Shown piece by piece: positions 20,506 through 30,027 of a stretch of DNA of 64,000 bases. The notes beneath the pieces were generated by a model. It saw only the letters and a list, made by a program, of their open reading frames with translations. It did no database searches and was not told the DNA's origin. Within the stretch, counting starts at the first letter, position 1, and each line of letters begins with the position of its first letter. The DNA is taken from the NCBI RefSeq assembly GCF_902167145.1, contig NC_050098.1:19736501-19800500 (forward strand), given 5' to 3'. Origin of the DNA: Zea mays. Lineage: Eukaryota > Streptophyta > Magnoliopsida > Poales > Poaceae. The position numbers and the translations under genes were made by a program.

Positions 20506-21827
20506 TGATAGTCGCCTAGAGGGGGGGGTGAATAGGGCGAAACTGAAATTTACAAAAATAATCACAACTACAAGCCGGGTTAGCGTTAGAAATATAAACG
20601 AGTCCGTGAGAGAGGGCGCAAAACAAATCGCAAGCAAATAAGGAGAGTGACACGCGGATTTGTTTTACCGAGGTTCGGTTCTCGCAAACCTACTCCCCGT
20701 TGAGGAGGCCACAAAGGCCGGGTCTCTTTCAACCCTTCCCTCTCTCAAACGGTCCCTCGGACCGAGTGAGCTTTCCTTCTTCTCAATCAACCGGGAACAA
20801 AACTTCCCCGCAAGGGCCACCACACAATCGGTGCCTCTTGCCTCGGTTACAATCGAGTGTTTATCACAAGAGCACAAGAGAGAGAAAGAATGCGATCCAA
20901 GCGCAAGAGCTCAAAAGAACACGGCAAATCTCTCTCGCTAGTCACTAAAGGCTTGAGTGGAATTGGAGAGGATTTGATCTCTTTGTATGTGTCTAGAATT
21001 GAATGCCTAGCTCTTGTAAGTGGTTAAGAAGTGGGAAAACTTGGATGCTATGAATGGTGGGGTGGTTGGGGTATTTATAGCCCCAACCACCAAAAGTGAC
21101 CGTTGCTGGCAGCCTCTGTTCGATGGCGCACCGGACAGTCCGGTGTACACCGGACAGTCCGGTGCCTCTGCCACGTCACCATTGCCGTTGGATTCCGACC
21201 GTTGGAGCTTCTGACTTGTGGGCCCGCCTGGGTGTCCGGTGCACACCGGACATGTACTGTTTGATGTCCGGTGCACCGGTATGGGCGATTCTGACTTCTG
21301 CGCGCGCTGCGCGCGCATTTAATGCACCGCAGGGAGCCGTTGGCGCCGCAGGGAGCCGTTGCTCCGCTGGCACACCGGACAGTCCGGTGCACACCGGACA
21401 GTCCGGTGAATTATAGCGGAGCGGCTGCCGCGCGAACCCGAGGCTGGCGAGTTCAGGAGGCCGAGCTTCCTTGGAGCACCGGACATGTCCGGTGCACACC
21501 GGACAGTCCGGTGAATTATAGCGCGCCGGCTTCCGAGAATTCCCGAGAGTGAAGAGTTGGAGTCTGAGTCCCCTGGTGCACCGGACAGGTACTGTTCACT
21601 GTCCGGTGGCACACCGGACAGTCCGGTGCGCCAGACCAGGGGTGCCCTCGGTTGCCCCTTTGCTCCTTTATTGAATCCAAAACTTGGTCTTTTTATTGGC
21701 TGAGTGTGAACCTTTTACACCTGTATAATCTATACACTTGGGCAAACTAGTTAGTCCAAAGATTTGTGTTGGGCAATTCAACCACCAAAATTATATAGGA
21801 ACTAGGTGTAAGCCTAATTCCCTTTCA
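20506..21827 (-). repeat. 3' LTR of the young Sirevirus
   Basis: 1322 bp. On its own strand it runs TGAAAGGGAATTAGG to GGCGACTATCA. It holds an array of about eight CCGGACAGTCCGG-type palindromes (21127-21634), several as pairs with centres 19 bp apart (for example 21137/21156 and 21381/21400). A TATA-like CTATAAATACCCC lies at about 21082-21070 on the minus strand. The AT-rich AATTATAGCGG strings inside the array recur. Confidence 0.95.
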
Positions 21828-22712
21828 ATCTCCCCCTTTTTGGTGATTGATGCCAACACAAACCAAAGCAAATATAGAAGTGCATAATTGAACCGGTTTG
21901 CATAATGTAAGTGTAAAGGTTGCTTGGAATTGAGCCAATAAAACTACTTACAAGATATGCATGGAATGTTTATTTCTTATTTAACATTTTGGACCACGTT
22001 TGCACCACATGTTTTGTTTTTGCAAATTCTTTTTGTAAATCCATTTCATAGATCTTTTGCAAATAGTCAAAGGTAAATAAATAAGAGTTTGCAAAAGCAT
22101 TTTCAAGATTTGAAATTTCCTCCCCCTGTTTCAAATGCTTTTCCTTTGACTAAACAAAACTCCCCCTAAAAGAGATCCACCTCTTAGTGTTCAAGAGGGT
22201 TTTGATATACCATTTTTGAAATACTACTTTCTCCCCCTTTTGAACACAATAGGATACCAAATGATAAAGACTTTTGGAAAGCACTAAGTTTTTGAATTTG
22301 GTGGTGGTGGTGCGGTCCTTTTGCTTTGGGCTCATTTCTCCCCCTTTTTGGCATGAATCGCCAAAAACGGAATCATTAGAGCCCTTGAAGTAAGTTCTTC
22401 CCCTTTGGTCATAAGTAAATGAGTTAAGATTATACCAAAGACGAAATCCGGTCCTTTTGCTTTTGAGCTTTTACTCTCTCCTCGAAGGATGAAGTCCTTT
22501 TCTTTGATGCTCATTTCTCCCCAAGGAATAGAGAGTTGCTCGGAGTGATGGCGAAGTATGAGTTACGGAGTGGAAGCCTTTTTCTTCGCCGAAGACTCCA
22601 ATTCCCTTTCAATATACCTATGACTTGGTTTGAAATAGACTTGAAAACACATTAGTCATAGCATATAGAAGAGATATGATCAAAGGTATTCAAATGAGCT
22701 ATGTGTGCAAGC
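21828..22712 (-). other. Young Sirevirus 3' non-coding tail with multiple polypurine tracts
   Basis: No ORF longer than about 60 codons. Pyrimidine runs on the plus strand (purine on the element strand) recur at 21828-21843, 22119-22128, 22160-22168, 22230-22240, 22338-22351 and 22398-22408. The first abuts the 3' LTR and is the expected functional polypurine tract. Two runs continue with similar text (TTTTTGG then TGATTGATGCC or CATGAATCGCC), so the tract unit seems to have been duplicated together with its flank. Confidence 0.8.
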
Positions 22713-25700
22713 TTAGCAAAAGAAATTTCTAGAATCAAGAATATTGAGCTCATGCCTAAGTCTGGTAAAAGATTGTTCATCAAGTGGCTTGGTAAAGATA
22801 TCGGCTAATTGATCTTTAGTATTAATGTAAGAAATCTCGATATCCCCCTTTTGTTGGTGATCCCTAAGAAAATGATACCGAATGGCTATGTGCTTAGTGC
22901 GGCTATGCTCGACGGGATTGTCGGCCATCTTGATTGCACTCTCATTATCACATAGCAAAGGGACTTTGGTTAATTTGTAACCGTAGTCCCGCAGGGTTTG
23001 CCTCATCCAAAGCAATTGCGCGCAACAATGTCCTACGGCAATGTACTCGGCTTCGGCGGTGGAAAGAGCGACCGAATTTTGCTTCTTTGAAGCCCAAGAC
23101 ACCAAGGATCTTCCCAAGAACTGGCAAGTCCCTGATGTGCTCTTCCTATTAATTTTGCACCCCGCCCAATCGGCATCCGAATAACCAATCAAATCAAATG
23201 TGGATCCCCGAGGGTACCAAAGCCCAAACTTAGGGGTATAAGCCAAATATCTCAAGATTCGTTTTACGGCCGTAAGGTGGGATTCCTTAGGGTCGGATTG
23301 GAATCTTGCACACATGCATACGGAAAGCATAATATCCGGTCGAGATGCACATAAATAGAGTAAAGAACCTATCATCGACCGGTATACCTTTTGATCCACG
23401 GACTTACCTCCCGTGTCGAGGTCGAGATGCCCATTAGTTCCCATGGGTGTCTTGATGGGTTTGGCATCCTTCATCCCAAACTTAGCAAGAATGTCTTGAG
23501 TGTACTTCGTTTGGCTAATGAAGGTGCCCTCTTGGAGTTGCTTGACTTGGAATCCTAGAAAATACTTCAACTCCCCCATCATTGACATCTCGAATTTCTG
23601 TGTCATGATCCTACTAAACTCTTCACATGTAGACTCGTTAGTAGACCCAAATATAATATCATCAACATAAATTTGGCATACAAACAAGTCATTTTCAAGA
23701 GTTTTAGTAAAGAGTGTAGGATCGGCCTTGCCGACTTTGAAGCCATTAGCAATAAGGAAATCTCTAAGGCATTCATACCATGCTCTTGGGGCTTGCTTGA
23801 GCCCATAAAGCGCCTTAGAGAGCCTATAGACATGATTAGGATACTCACTGTCTTCAAAGCCAGGAGGTTGCTCAACATAGACCTCTTCCTTGATCGGTCC
23901 ATTGAGGAAGGCACTTTTCACGTCCATTTGATAGAGCTTAAAGCCATGGTAAGTAGCATAGGCCAATAATATGCGAATTGACTCAAGCCTAGCTACGGGT
24001 GCATAGGTTTCACCAAAATCCAAACCTTCGACTTGTGAATACCCTTTGGCCACGAGTCGAGCTTTGTTCCTTGTCACCACACCATGCTCATCTTGCTTGT
24101 TGCGGAAGACCCATTTGGTTCCTACAACATTTTGGTTAGGACGTGGAACTAAATGCCATACCTTGTTCCTCGTGAAATTGTTGAGCTCCTCTTGCATTGC
24201 CACCACCCAATCCGAATCCTGGAGAGCTTCCTCTACCCTGTGTGGCTCAATAGAGGAAACAAAAGAGTAATGTTCACAAAAGTGAGCAACCCGAGATCGA
24301 GTAGTTACCCCCTTATGAATGTCACCGAGGATGGTGTCGACGGGGTGATCTCGTTGGATTGCTTGGTGGACTCTTGGGTGTGGCGGTCTTGGTTCTTCCT
24401 CATCCTCCTTTTCTTGATCATTTGTATCTCCCCCTTGATCATTGCTATCATCTTGAGGTGGCTCGTCTTCTTGATTTTGCTCTTCATCATTTTGAGCCTC
24501 ATCCTCATTTTGAGTTGGTGGAGATGCTTGCATGGAGGAGGATGGTTGATCTTGTGTACTTGGAGGCTCTTCGGATTCCTTAGGACACACATCCCCGATG
24601 GACATGTTCCTTAGCGCGATGCATGGAGCCTGTTCTTCACCTATCTCATCAAGATCAACTTGCTCTACTTGAGAGCCGTTAGTTTCATCAAACACAACGT
24701 CACAAGTGACTTCAACTAGTCCAGTGGACTTGTTAAAGACCCTATATGCCCTTGTGTTTGAGTCATAACCAAGTAAAAAGCCTTCTACAGTTTTAGGAGC
24801 AAATTTAGATTTTCTACCTCTTTTAATAAGAATGAAGCATTTGCTACCAAAAACTCTAAAATATGAAATGTTGGGCTTTTTACCGGTTAGGAGTTCATAT
24901 GATGTCTTCTTGAGGATTCGGTGAAGATATAACCGGTTGATGGCGTAGCAGGCGGTGTTGACCGCTTCGGCCCAAAACCGGTCCGGTGTCTTGTACTCAT
25001 CAAGCATGGTTCTTGCCATGTCCAATAGTGTTCGATTCTTCCTCTCCACTACACCATTTTGTTGTGGCGTGTAGGGAGAGGAGAACTCATGCTTAATGCC
25101 CTCCTCCTCAAGGAAGCCTTCAATTTGAGAGTTCTTGAACTCCGTCCCGTTGTCGCTTCTTATTTTCTTGATCCTTAAGCCGAACTCATTTTGAGCTCGT
25201 CTCAAGAATCCCTTTAAGGTCTCTTGGGTTTGAGATTTTTCCTGTAAAAAGAATACCCAAGTGAAGCGAGAATAATCATCCACAATAACTAGACAGTACT
25301 TACTCCCGCCGATGCTTATGTAAGCGATCGGGCCGAATAGATCCATGTGTAGGAGCTCCAGTGACCTGTCAGTCGTCATTATGTTCTTTTGTGGATGATG
25401 AGTGCCAACTTGCTTCCCTGCTTGGCATGCGCTACAAATCCTGTCTTTCTCAAAATGAACATTGGTTAGTCCTAAAATGTGCTCTCCCTTTAAAAGCTTA
25501 TGAAGATTCTTCATCCCAACATGGGCTAGTCGGCGGTGCCAGAGCCAACCCATGTTAGTCTTAGCAATTAAACATGTGTCGAGCTCAGCTCTATCAAAAT
25601 CTACTAAGTATAGCTGACCCTCTAACACACCCTTAAATGCTATTGAATCATCACTTCTTCTAAAGACAGTGACACCTATATCAGTAAAAAGACAGTTGTA

Positions 25701-25958
25701 GCCCATTTGACATAATTGGGAAACAGAAAGCAAGTTGTAATCTAATGAATCAACAAGAAAAACATTGGAAATGGAATGGTCAGGTGAAATAGCAATTTTA
25801 CCCAAACCTTTGACCAACCCTTGATTTCCATCCCCGAATGTGATAGCTCGTTGGGGATCTTTGTTTTTCTCATATGAGGAGAACATCCTTTTCTCCCCGG
25901 TCATGTGGTTTGTGCACCCGCTGTCGAGTATCCAACTTGAGCCCCCGGATGCATAAAC
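22713..25958 (-). CDS. pol: Sirevirus pol polyprotein, intact frame (protease, integrase, RT, RNase H)
   Basis: The frame is open from 25958, just after a TAG at 25961-25959, to a stop at 22713. The first ATG (25904) lies after the protease active site [11 protein letters not shown], so initiation there would lose the catalytic Asp. The N-terminus must come from elsewhere (see findings). Domains in order: aspartic protease; pre-integrase and HHCC zinc region (HRRLAHVGM to CSACQAGKQ); integrase catalytic core with MDLFGP, SDNGTEF and VERKNRT (D, D, E present); an acidic Gln/Asp-rich linker (about residues 455-510 from the ATG); RT with [12 protein letters not shown] and YVDD at 23669-23658; RNase H ([23 protein letters not shown]). 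From the ATG it is 1063 residues. Copia order. No internal stop was seen. Confidence 0.95.
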   Translation of the reverse strand, partial: VYASGGSSWILDSGCTNHMTGEKRMFSSYEKNKDPQRAITFGDGNQGLVKGLGKIAISPDHSISNVFLVDSLDYNLLSVSQLCQMGYNCLFTDIGVTVFRRSDDSIAFKGVLEGQLYLVDFDRAELDTCLIAKTNMGWLWHRRLAHVGMKNLHKLLKGEHILGLTNVHFEKDRICSACQAGKQVGTHHPQKNIMTTDRSLELLHMDLFGPIAYISIGGSKYCLVIVDDYSRFTWVFFLQEKSQTQETLKGFLRRAQNEFGLRIKKIRSDNGTEFKNSQIEGFLEEEGIKHEFSSPYTPQQNGVVERKNRTLLDMARTMLDEYKTPDRFWAEAVNTACYAINRLYLHRILKKTSYELLTGKKPNISYFRVFGSKCFILIKRGRKSKFAPKTVEGFLLGYDSNTRAYRVFNKSTGLVEVTCDVVFDETNGSQVEQVDLDEIGEEQAPCIALRNMSIGDVCPKESEEPPSTQDQPSSSMQASPPTQNEDEAQNDEEQNQEDEPPQDDSNDQGGDTNDQEKEDEEEPRPPHPRVHQAIQRDHPVDTILGDIHKGVTTRSRVAHFCEHYSFVSSIEPHRVEEALQDSDWVVAMQEELNNFTRNKVWHLVPRPNQNVVGTKWVFRNKQDEHGVVTRNKARLVAKGYSQVEGLDFGETYAPVARLESIRILLAYATYHGFKLYQMDVKSAFLNGPIKEEVYVEQPPGFEDSEYPNHVYRLSKALYGLKQAPRAWYECLRDFLIANGFKVGKADPTLFTKTLENDLFVCQIYVDDIIFGSTNESTCEEFSRIMTQKFEMSMMGELKYFLGFQVKQLQEGTFISQTKYTQDILAKFGMKDAKPIKTPMGTNGHLDLDTGGKSVDQKVYRSMIGSLLYLCASRPDIMLSVCMCARFQSDPKESHLTAVKRILRYLAYTPKFGLWYPRGSTFDLIGYSDADWAGCKINRKSTSGTCQFLGRSLVSWASKKQNSVALSTAEAEYIAVGHCCAQLLWMRQTLRDYGYKLTKVPLLCDNESAIKMADNPVEHSRTKHIAIRYHFLRDHQQKGDIEISYINTKDQLADIFTKPLDEQSFTRLRHELNILDSRNFFC

Positions 25959-25971
25959 CTACAAAACAAAT

Positions 25972-28656
25972 TTAGTTCTTGACTTTAGGTACCCAAACTG
26001 TTTTGGGTCCTTTGGCATTAGATACAAGAACTTTGGGTACCCAAACACAAGTCTTGGAGCCCTTGTGTTTGCCCCCAACAAATTTGGCAACTACCTTGCC
26101 GGATTTGCTAGTAAGCACATAAGATGCATCAAAAGTTTTAAATGAAATGGCATGATCATTTGATGCATCAGGAGTTTTCTTTCTAGGCAACTTGGCACGG
26201 GTTGGTTGCCTAGAGCTAGATGTCTCACCCTTATACATAAAAGCATGGTTAGGGCCAGAGTGAGACTTCCTAGAGTGAATTCTCCTAATTTTGCTCTCGG
26301 GATAACCGGCAGGGTACAAAATGTAACCTTCGTTATCCTGAGGCATGGGAGCCTTGCCTTTAACAAAGTTAGATAAGTTCTTTGGAGGGGCATTAAGTTT
26401 GACATTGTCTCCCCTTTGGAAGCCAATGCCATCCTTGATGCCAGGGCGTCTCCCATTATAGAGCATGCTTCTAGCCAATTTAAATTTTTCATTTTCTAAG
26501 TCATGCTCTCTAATCTTAGCATTTAGTTGAGCTATGTGATCATTTTGTTTTTTAATTAAGGCTAGGTGATCATGGATAGCATCAACATTAATATCTCTAC
26601 ATCTAGTACAAATGGAAATATGCTCAACATTAGATGTAGGGGGTTTGCAAGATTTTAGTTCAACAACCTTAGCATGCAACATGTCATTTTTAGTTCTAAG
26701 GTCGGAAATAGTAGCATTGCAAACATCAAAATCCTTAGCCTTAGCAATTAGTTTCTCATTCTCATTTCTAAGGCTAGCAATGGAAACATTTAACTCTTCA
26801 ATCCTAGCAAGCAAATCAACATTATCATTTCTAGGATCAATGCAAACATGAGAATCTACCTTAGTAATTAATTTAGCATTTTCATTTCTAAGGTTGGCAA
26901 TAGTGTCATGGCACATGCTTAGCTCACTAGATAATTTGTTACATTTTTCTACTTCTAGAGCATAAGCATTTTTAACCTTAACATGTTTCTTATTCTCCTT
27001 GATTAGGAAGTCCTCTTGGGAGTCCAAGAGATCATCCTTTTCATGGATGGCACTAATTAGTTCATTTAATTTTTCCTTTTGTTCCATGTTAAGGTTAGCA
27101 AAAAGAATGCGCAAGTTATCCTCCTCATTTTTATCATCATCCTCATCACTAGATGTTTCATATTTGGTGGAGGACCTTGATTTTACCTTCTTTTTGCCGT
27201 CTTTGGCCATGAGACACTTGTGGCCGACGTTGGGGAAGAGAAGGCCTTTGGTGACGGCGATGTTGGCGGCGTCCTCGTCGTCGGAGGAGTCGCTTGAGCT
27301 TTCGTCGGAGTCCCACTCCCGACAAACATGGGCATCGCCGCCCTTCTTCTTGTAATACTTCTTCTTCTCCTTTCTTCTTCCCTTCTTGTCGTCGCCCCTG
27401 TCACTGTCACTAGACATAGGACATTTTGCAATAAAGTGACCGGGCTTACCACACTTGTAGCAAACCTTCTTGGAACGAGGTTTGTAGTCCTTCCCCTTCC
27501 GTTGCTTGAGAATTTGCCGAAAGCTTTTGATGATTAGGGCCATCTCCTCGTTGTCGAGCTTGGAGGCGTCAATTGGTTGTCTACTTGGTGTAGACTCCTC
27601 CTTCTTCTCCTCCGTTGCCTTGAAGGCCACCGGTTGCGCCTCGGAGGTGGAAGGCTCGTCAAGCTCGTTGATCTTCTTGGAGCCCTTAATCATGCATTCA
27701 AAACTCACAAAATTCCCGATAACTTCCTCGGGGGTCATTAGTGGATATCTAGGATTCCCACGAATTAATTGTACTTGAGTGGGGTTAAGGAAAATAAGAG
27801 CTCTTAGAATAACCTTAACCACTTCGTGGTCATCCCATTTTGTGCTCCCGAGGTTGCGCACTTGGTTCACCAAGGTCTTGAGCCGGTTGTACATGTCTTG
27901 TGGCTCCTCCCCTTGGCGAAGACGGAAGCGACCGAGCTCCCCCTCGATCGTTTCCCGCTTGGTGATCTTGGTGAGTTCATCACCCTCGTGCGCCGTCTTG
28001 AGTAGGTCCCAAATCTCCTTGGCGTTCTTCAATCCTTGTACTTTGTTGTATTCCTCCTTGCTTAGGGAGGCAAGGAGGATGGTTGCGGCTTGGGAGTTGA
28101 AGTGCTCGATTTGGGCCACTTCGTCCGTGTCATAGTCCTCATCCCCTATTGATGGTACCTGTACACCATACTCAACAACATCCCATATTCTTTTGTGGAG
28201 AGAGGTTAGATGAAATCGCATCAAATTACTCCACATAGCATAATCTTCACCATTAAAAGTTGGTGGTTTGCCTAATGGGACGGAAAGTAAAGGTGTATGT
28301 TTAGGAATGCGAGGGTAGCGTAGGGGGATCTTACTATACTTCTTGCGCTCTTGGCGCTTAGAAGTGACGGAGGGCGCATCGGAGTCGGAGGTAGAAGTTG
28401 ATGAAGTGTCGGTCTCGTAGTAGACCACCTTCCTCATCCTCTTGTGCTTATCGCCTTTCCGATGCGGCTTGTGGGAAGAAGATTTTTCCTTCTTCTCTTT
28501 GTGGTGAGAAGAAGATTTCTTCTCCTTCCCTTTGTTGGAGGAGCTCTTCTTCTTCTCCCTCCTTTTGGTGCGGGACTCTTCCGATGAAGTGCTCCCGTAG
28601 CTTGTAGTGGGCTTTTCGCCGGTCTCCATCTCCTTCTTGGCGTGATCTCCCGACAT
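25972..28656 (-). CDS. gag: Sirevirus gag, intact
   Basis: ATG at 28656 (MSGDHAKKEM; an adjacent GTG is not needed), stop TAA at 25974-25972, 894 residues. The N-terminus is Lys/Ser-rich and low in complexity. The copia gag core follows (about residues 120-330), then a CCHC knuckle C-x2-C-x4-H-x4-C at 27462-27421 (CYKCGKPGHFIAKC), a Ser/Asp/Lys-rich stretch, a long alpha-helical heptad region (about residues 520-730) likely to be a coiled coil, and a basic C-terminus ending WVPKVKN. It would form the virus-like particle and bind genomic RNA. Pol is in the +1 frame with a 13-nt gap. Confidence 0.95.
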   Translation of the reverse strand: MSGDHAKKEMETGEKPTTSYGSTSSEESRTKRREKKKSSSNKGKEKKSSSHHKEKKEKSSSHKPHRKGDKHKRMRKVVYYETDTSSTSTSDSDAPSVTSKRQERKKYSKIPLRYPRIPKHTPLLSVPLGKPPTFNGEDYAMWSNLMRFHLTSLHKRIWDVVEYGVQVPSIGDEDYDTDEVAQIEHFNSQAATILLASLSKEEYNKVQGLKNAKEIWDLLKTAHEGDELTKITKRETIEGELGRFRLRQGEEPQDMYNRLKTLVNQVRNLGSTKWDDHEVVKVILRALIFLNPTQVQLIRGNPRYPLMTPEEVIGNFVSFECMIKGSKKINELDEPSTSEAQPVAFKATEEKKEESTPSRQPIDASKLDNEEMALIIKSFRQILKQRKGKDYKPRSKKVCYKCGKPGHFIAKCPMSSDSDRGDDKKGRRKEKKKYYKKKGGDAHVCREWDSDESSSDSSDDEDAANIAVTKGLLFPNVGHKCLMAKDGKKKVKSRSSTKYETSSDEDDDKNEEDNLRILFANLNMEQKEKLNELISAIHEKDDLLDSQEDFLIKENKKHVKVKNAYALEVEKCNKLSSELSMCHDTIANLRNENAKLITKVDSHVCIDPRNDNVDLLARIEELNVSIASLRNENEKLIAKAKDFDVCNATISDLRTKNDMLHAKVVELKSCKPPTSNVEHISICTRCRDINVDAIHDHLALIKKQNDHIAQLNAKIREHDLENEKFKLARSMLYNGRRPGIKDGIGFQRGDNVKLNAPPKNLSNFVKGKAPMPQDNEGYILYPAGYPESKIRRIHSRKSHSGPNHAFMYKGETSSSRQPTRAKLPRKKTPDASNDHAISFKTFDASYVLTSKSGKVVAKFVGGKHKGSKTCVWVPKVLVSNAKGPKTVWVPKVKN

Positions 28657-28690
28657 CACTTCGAGCGGTTAGGCTCTAATGAAGCACCGG

Positions 28691-28702
28691 GCTCTGATAC
28701 CA
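28691..28702 (-). other. Primer binding site of the young Sirevirus
   Basis: On the minus strand TGGTATCAGAGC, complementary to initiator tRNA-Met, 2 bp inside the 5' LTR (which ends at 28705). Confidence 0.92.
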
Positions 28703-28704
28703 AT

Positions 28705-30027
28705 TGATAGTCGCCTAGAGGGGGGGGGTGAATAGGGCGAAACTGAAATTTACAAAAATAATCACAACTACAAGCCGGGTTAGCGTTAGAAATATAAACG
28801 AGTCCGCGAGAGAGGGCGCAAAACAAATCGCAAGCAAATAAGGAGAGTGACACGCGGATTTGTTTTACCGAGGTTCGGTTCTCGCAAACCTACTCCCCGT
28901 TGAGGAGGCCACAAAGGCCGGGTCTCTTTCAACCCTTCCCTCTCTCAAACGGTCCCTCGGACCGAGTGAGCTTTCCTTCTTCTCAATCAACCGGGAACAA
29001 AACTTCCCCGCAAGGGCCACCACACAATCGGTGCCTCTTGCCTCGGTTACAATCGAGTGTTTATCACAAGAGCACAAGAGAGAGAAAGAATGCGATCCAA
29101 GCGCAAGAGCTCAAAAGAACACGGCAAATCTCTCTCGCTAGTCACTAAAGGCTTGAGTGGAATTGGAGAGGATTTGATCTCTTTGTATGTGTCTAGAATT
29201 GAATGCCTAGCTCTTGTAAGTGGTTAAGAAGTGGGAAAACTTGGATGCTATGAATGGTGGGGTGGTTGGGGTATTTATAGCCCCAACCACCAAAAGTGAC
29301 CGTTGCTGGCAGCCTCTGTTCGATGGCGCACCGGACAGTCCGGTGTACACCGGACAGTCCGGTGCCTCTGCCACGTCACCATTGCCGTTGGATTCCGACC
29401 GTTGGAGCTTCTGACTTGTGGGCCCGCCTGGGTGTCCGGTGCACACCGGACATGTACTGTTTGATGTCCGGTGCACCGGTATGGGCGATTCTGACTTCTG
29501 CGCGCGCTGCGCGCGCATTTAATGCACCGCAGGGAGCCGTTGGCGCCGCAGGGAGCCGTTGCTCCGCTGGCACACCGGACAGTCCGGTGCACACCGGACA
29601 GTCCGGTGAATTATAGCGGAGCGGCTGCCGCGCGAACCCGAGGCTGGCGAGTTCAGGAGGCCGAGCTTCCTTGGAGCACCGGACATGTCCGGTGCACACC
29701 GGACAGTCCGGTGAATTATAGCGCGCCGGCTTCCGAGAATTCCCGAGAGTGAAGAGTTGGAGTCTGAGTCCCCTGGTGCACCGGACAGGTACTGTTCACT
29801 GTCCGGTGGCACACCGGACAGTCCGGTGCGCCAGACCAGGGGTGCCCTCGGTTGCCCCTTTGCTCCTTTATTGAATCCAAAACTTGGTCTTTTTATTGGC
29901 TGAGTGTGAACCTTTTACACCTGTATAATCTATACACTTGGGCAAACTAGTTAGTCCAAAGATTTGTGTTGGGCAATTCAACCACCAAAATTATATAGGA
30001 ACTAGGTGTAAGCCTAATTCCCTTTCA
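28705..30027 (-). repeat. 5' LTR of the young Sirevirus
   Basis: 1323 bp, essentially identical to 20506-21827 (one extra G in the poly-G run near 28720-28728 and one C/T). Same palindrome array (29327-29834) and TATA-like box (about 29282-29270, minus strand), which would drive the element's genomic RNA leftward. Confidence 0.95.

Larger units (their letters stand above)
20506..30027 (-). mobile_element. Young, apparently intact Sirevirus (Ty1/copia, Opie/Ji-type)
   Basis: A 9.5-kb element flanked by perfect AACTT duplications (20501-20505 and 30028-30032). LTRs are 28705-30027 (5') and 20506-21827 (3'). By eye they differ by one G in a poly-G run and one C/T (about 20608 versus 28807), so insertion is recent. 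Initiator-Met primer site 28702-28691; gag 28656-25972 uninterrupted; pol 25958-22713 uninterrupted; repeated polypurine tracts in 21828-22712. All catalytic motifs seen are intact, so this is a candidate autonomous copy. It sits inside the integrase gene of the old gypsy element. Its proteins are closely similar to those of the plus-strand Sirevirus, but its LTR ends differ. Confidence 0.96.

Noticed and set aside
21007..21634. Regularly spaced palindromic repeats resembling a CRISPR array, and several overlapping ORFs
   Set aside because: These are LTR palindromes present identically in both LTRs (21007-21634 and 29207-29834); spacing and repeat text vary, there are no cas genes, and this is plant DNA.
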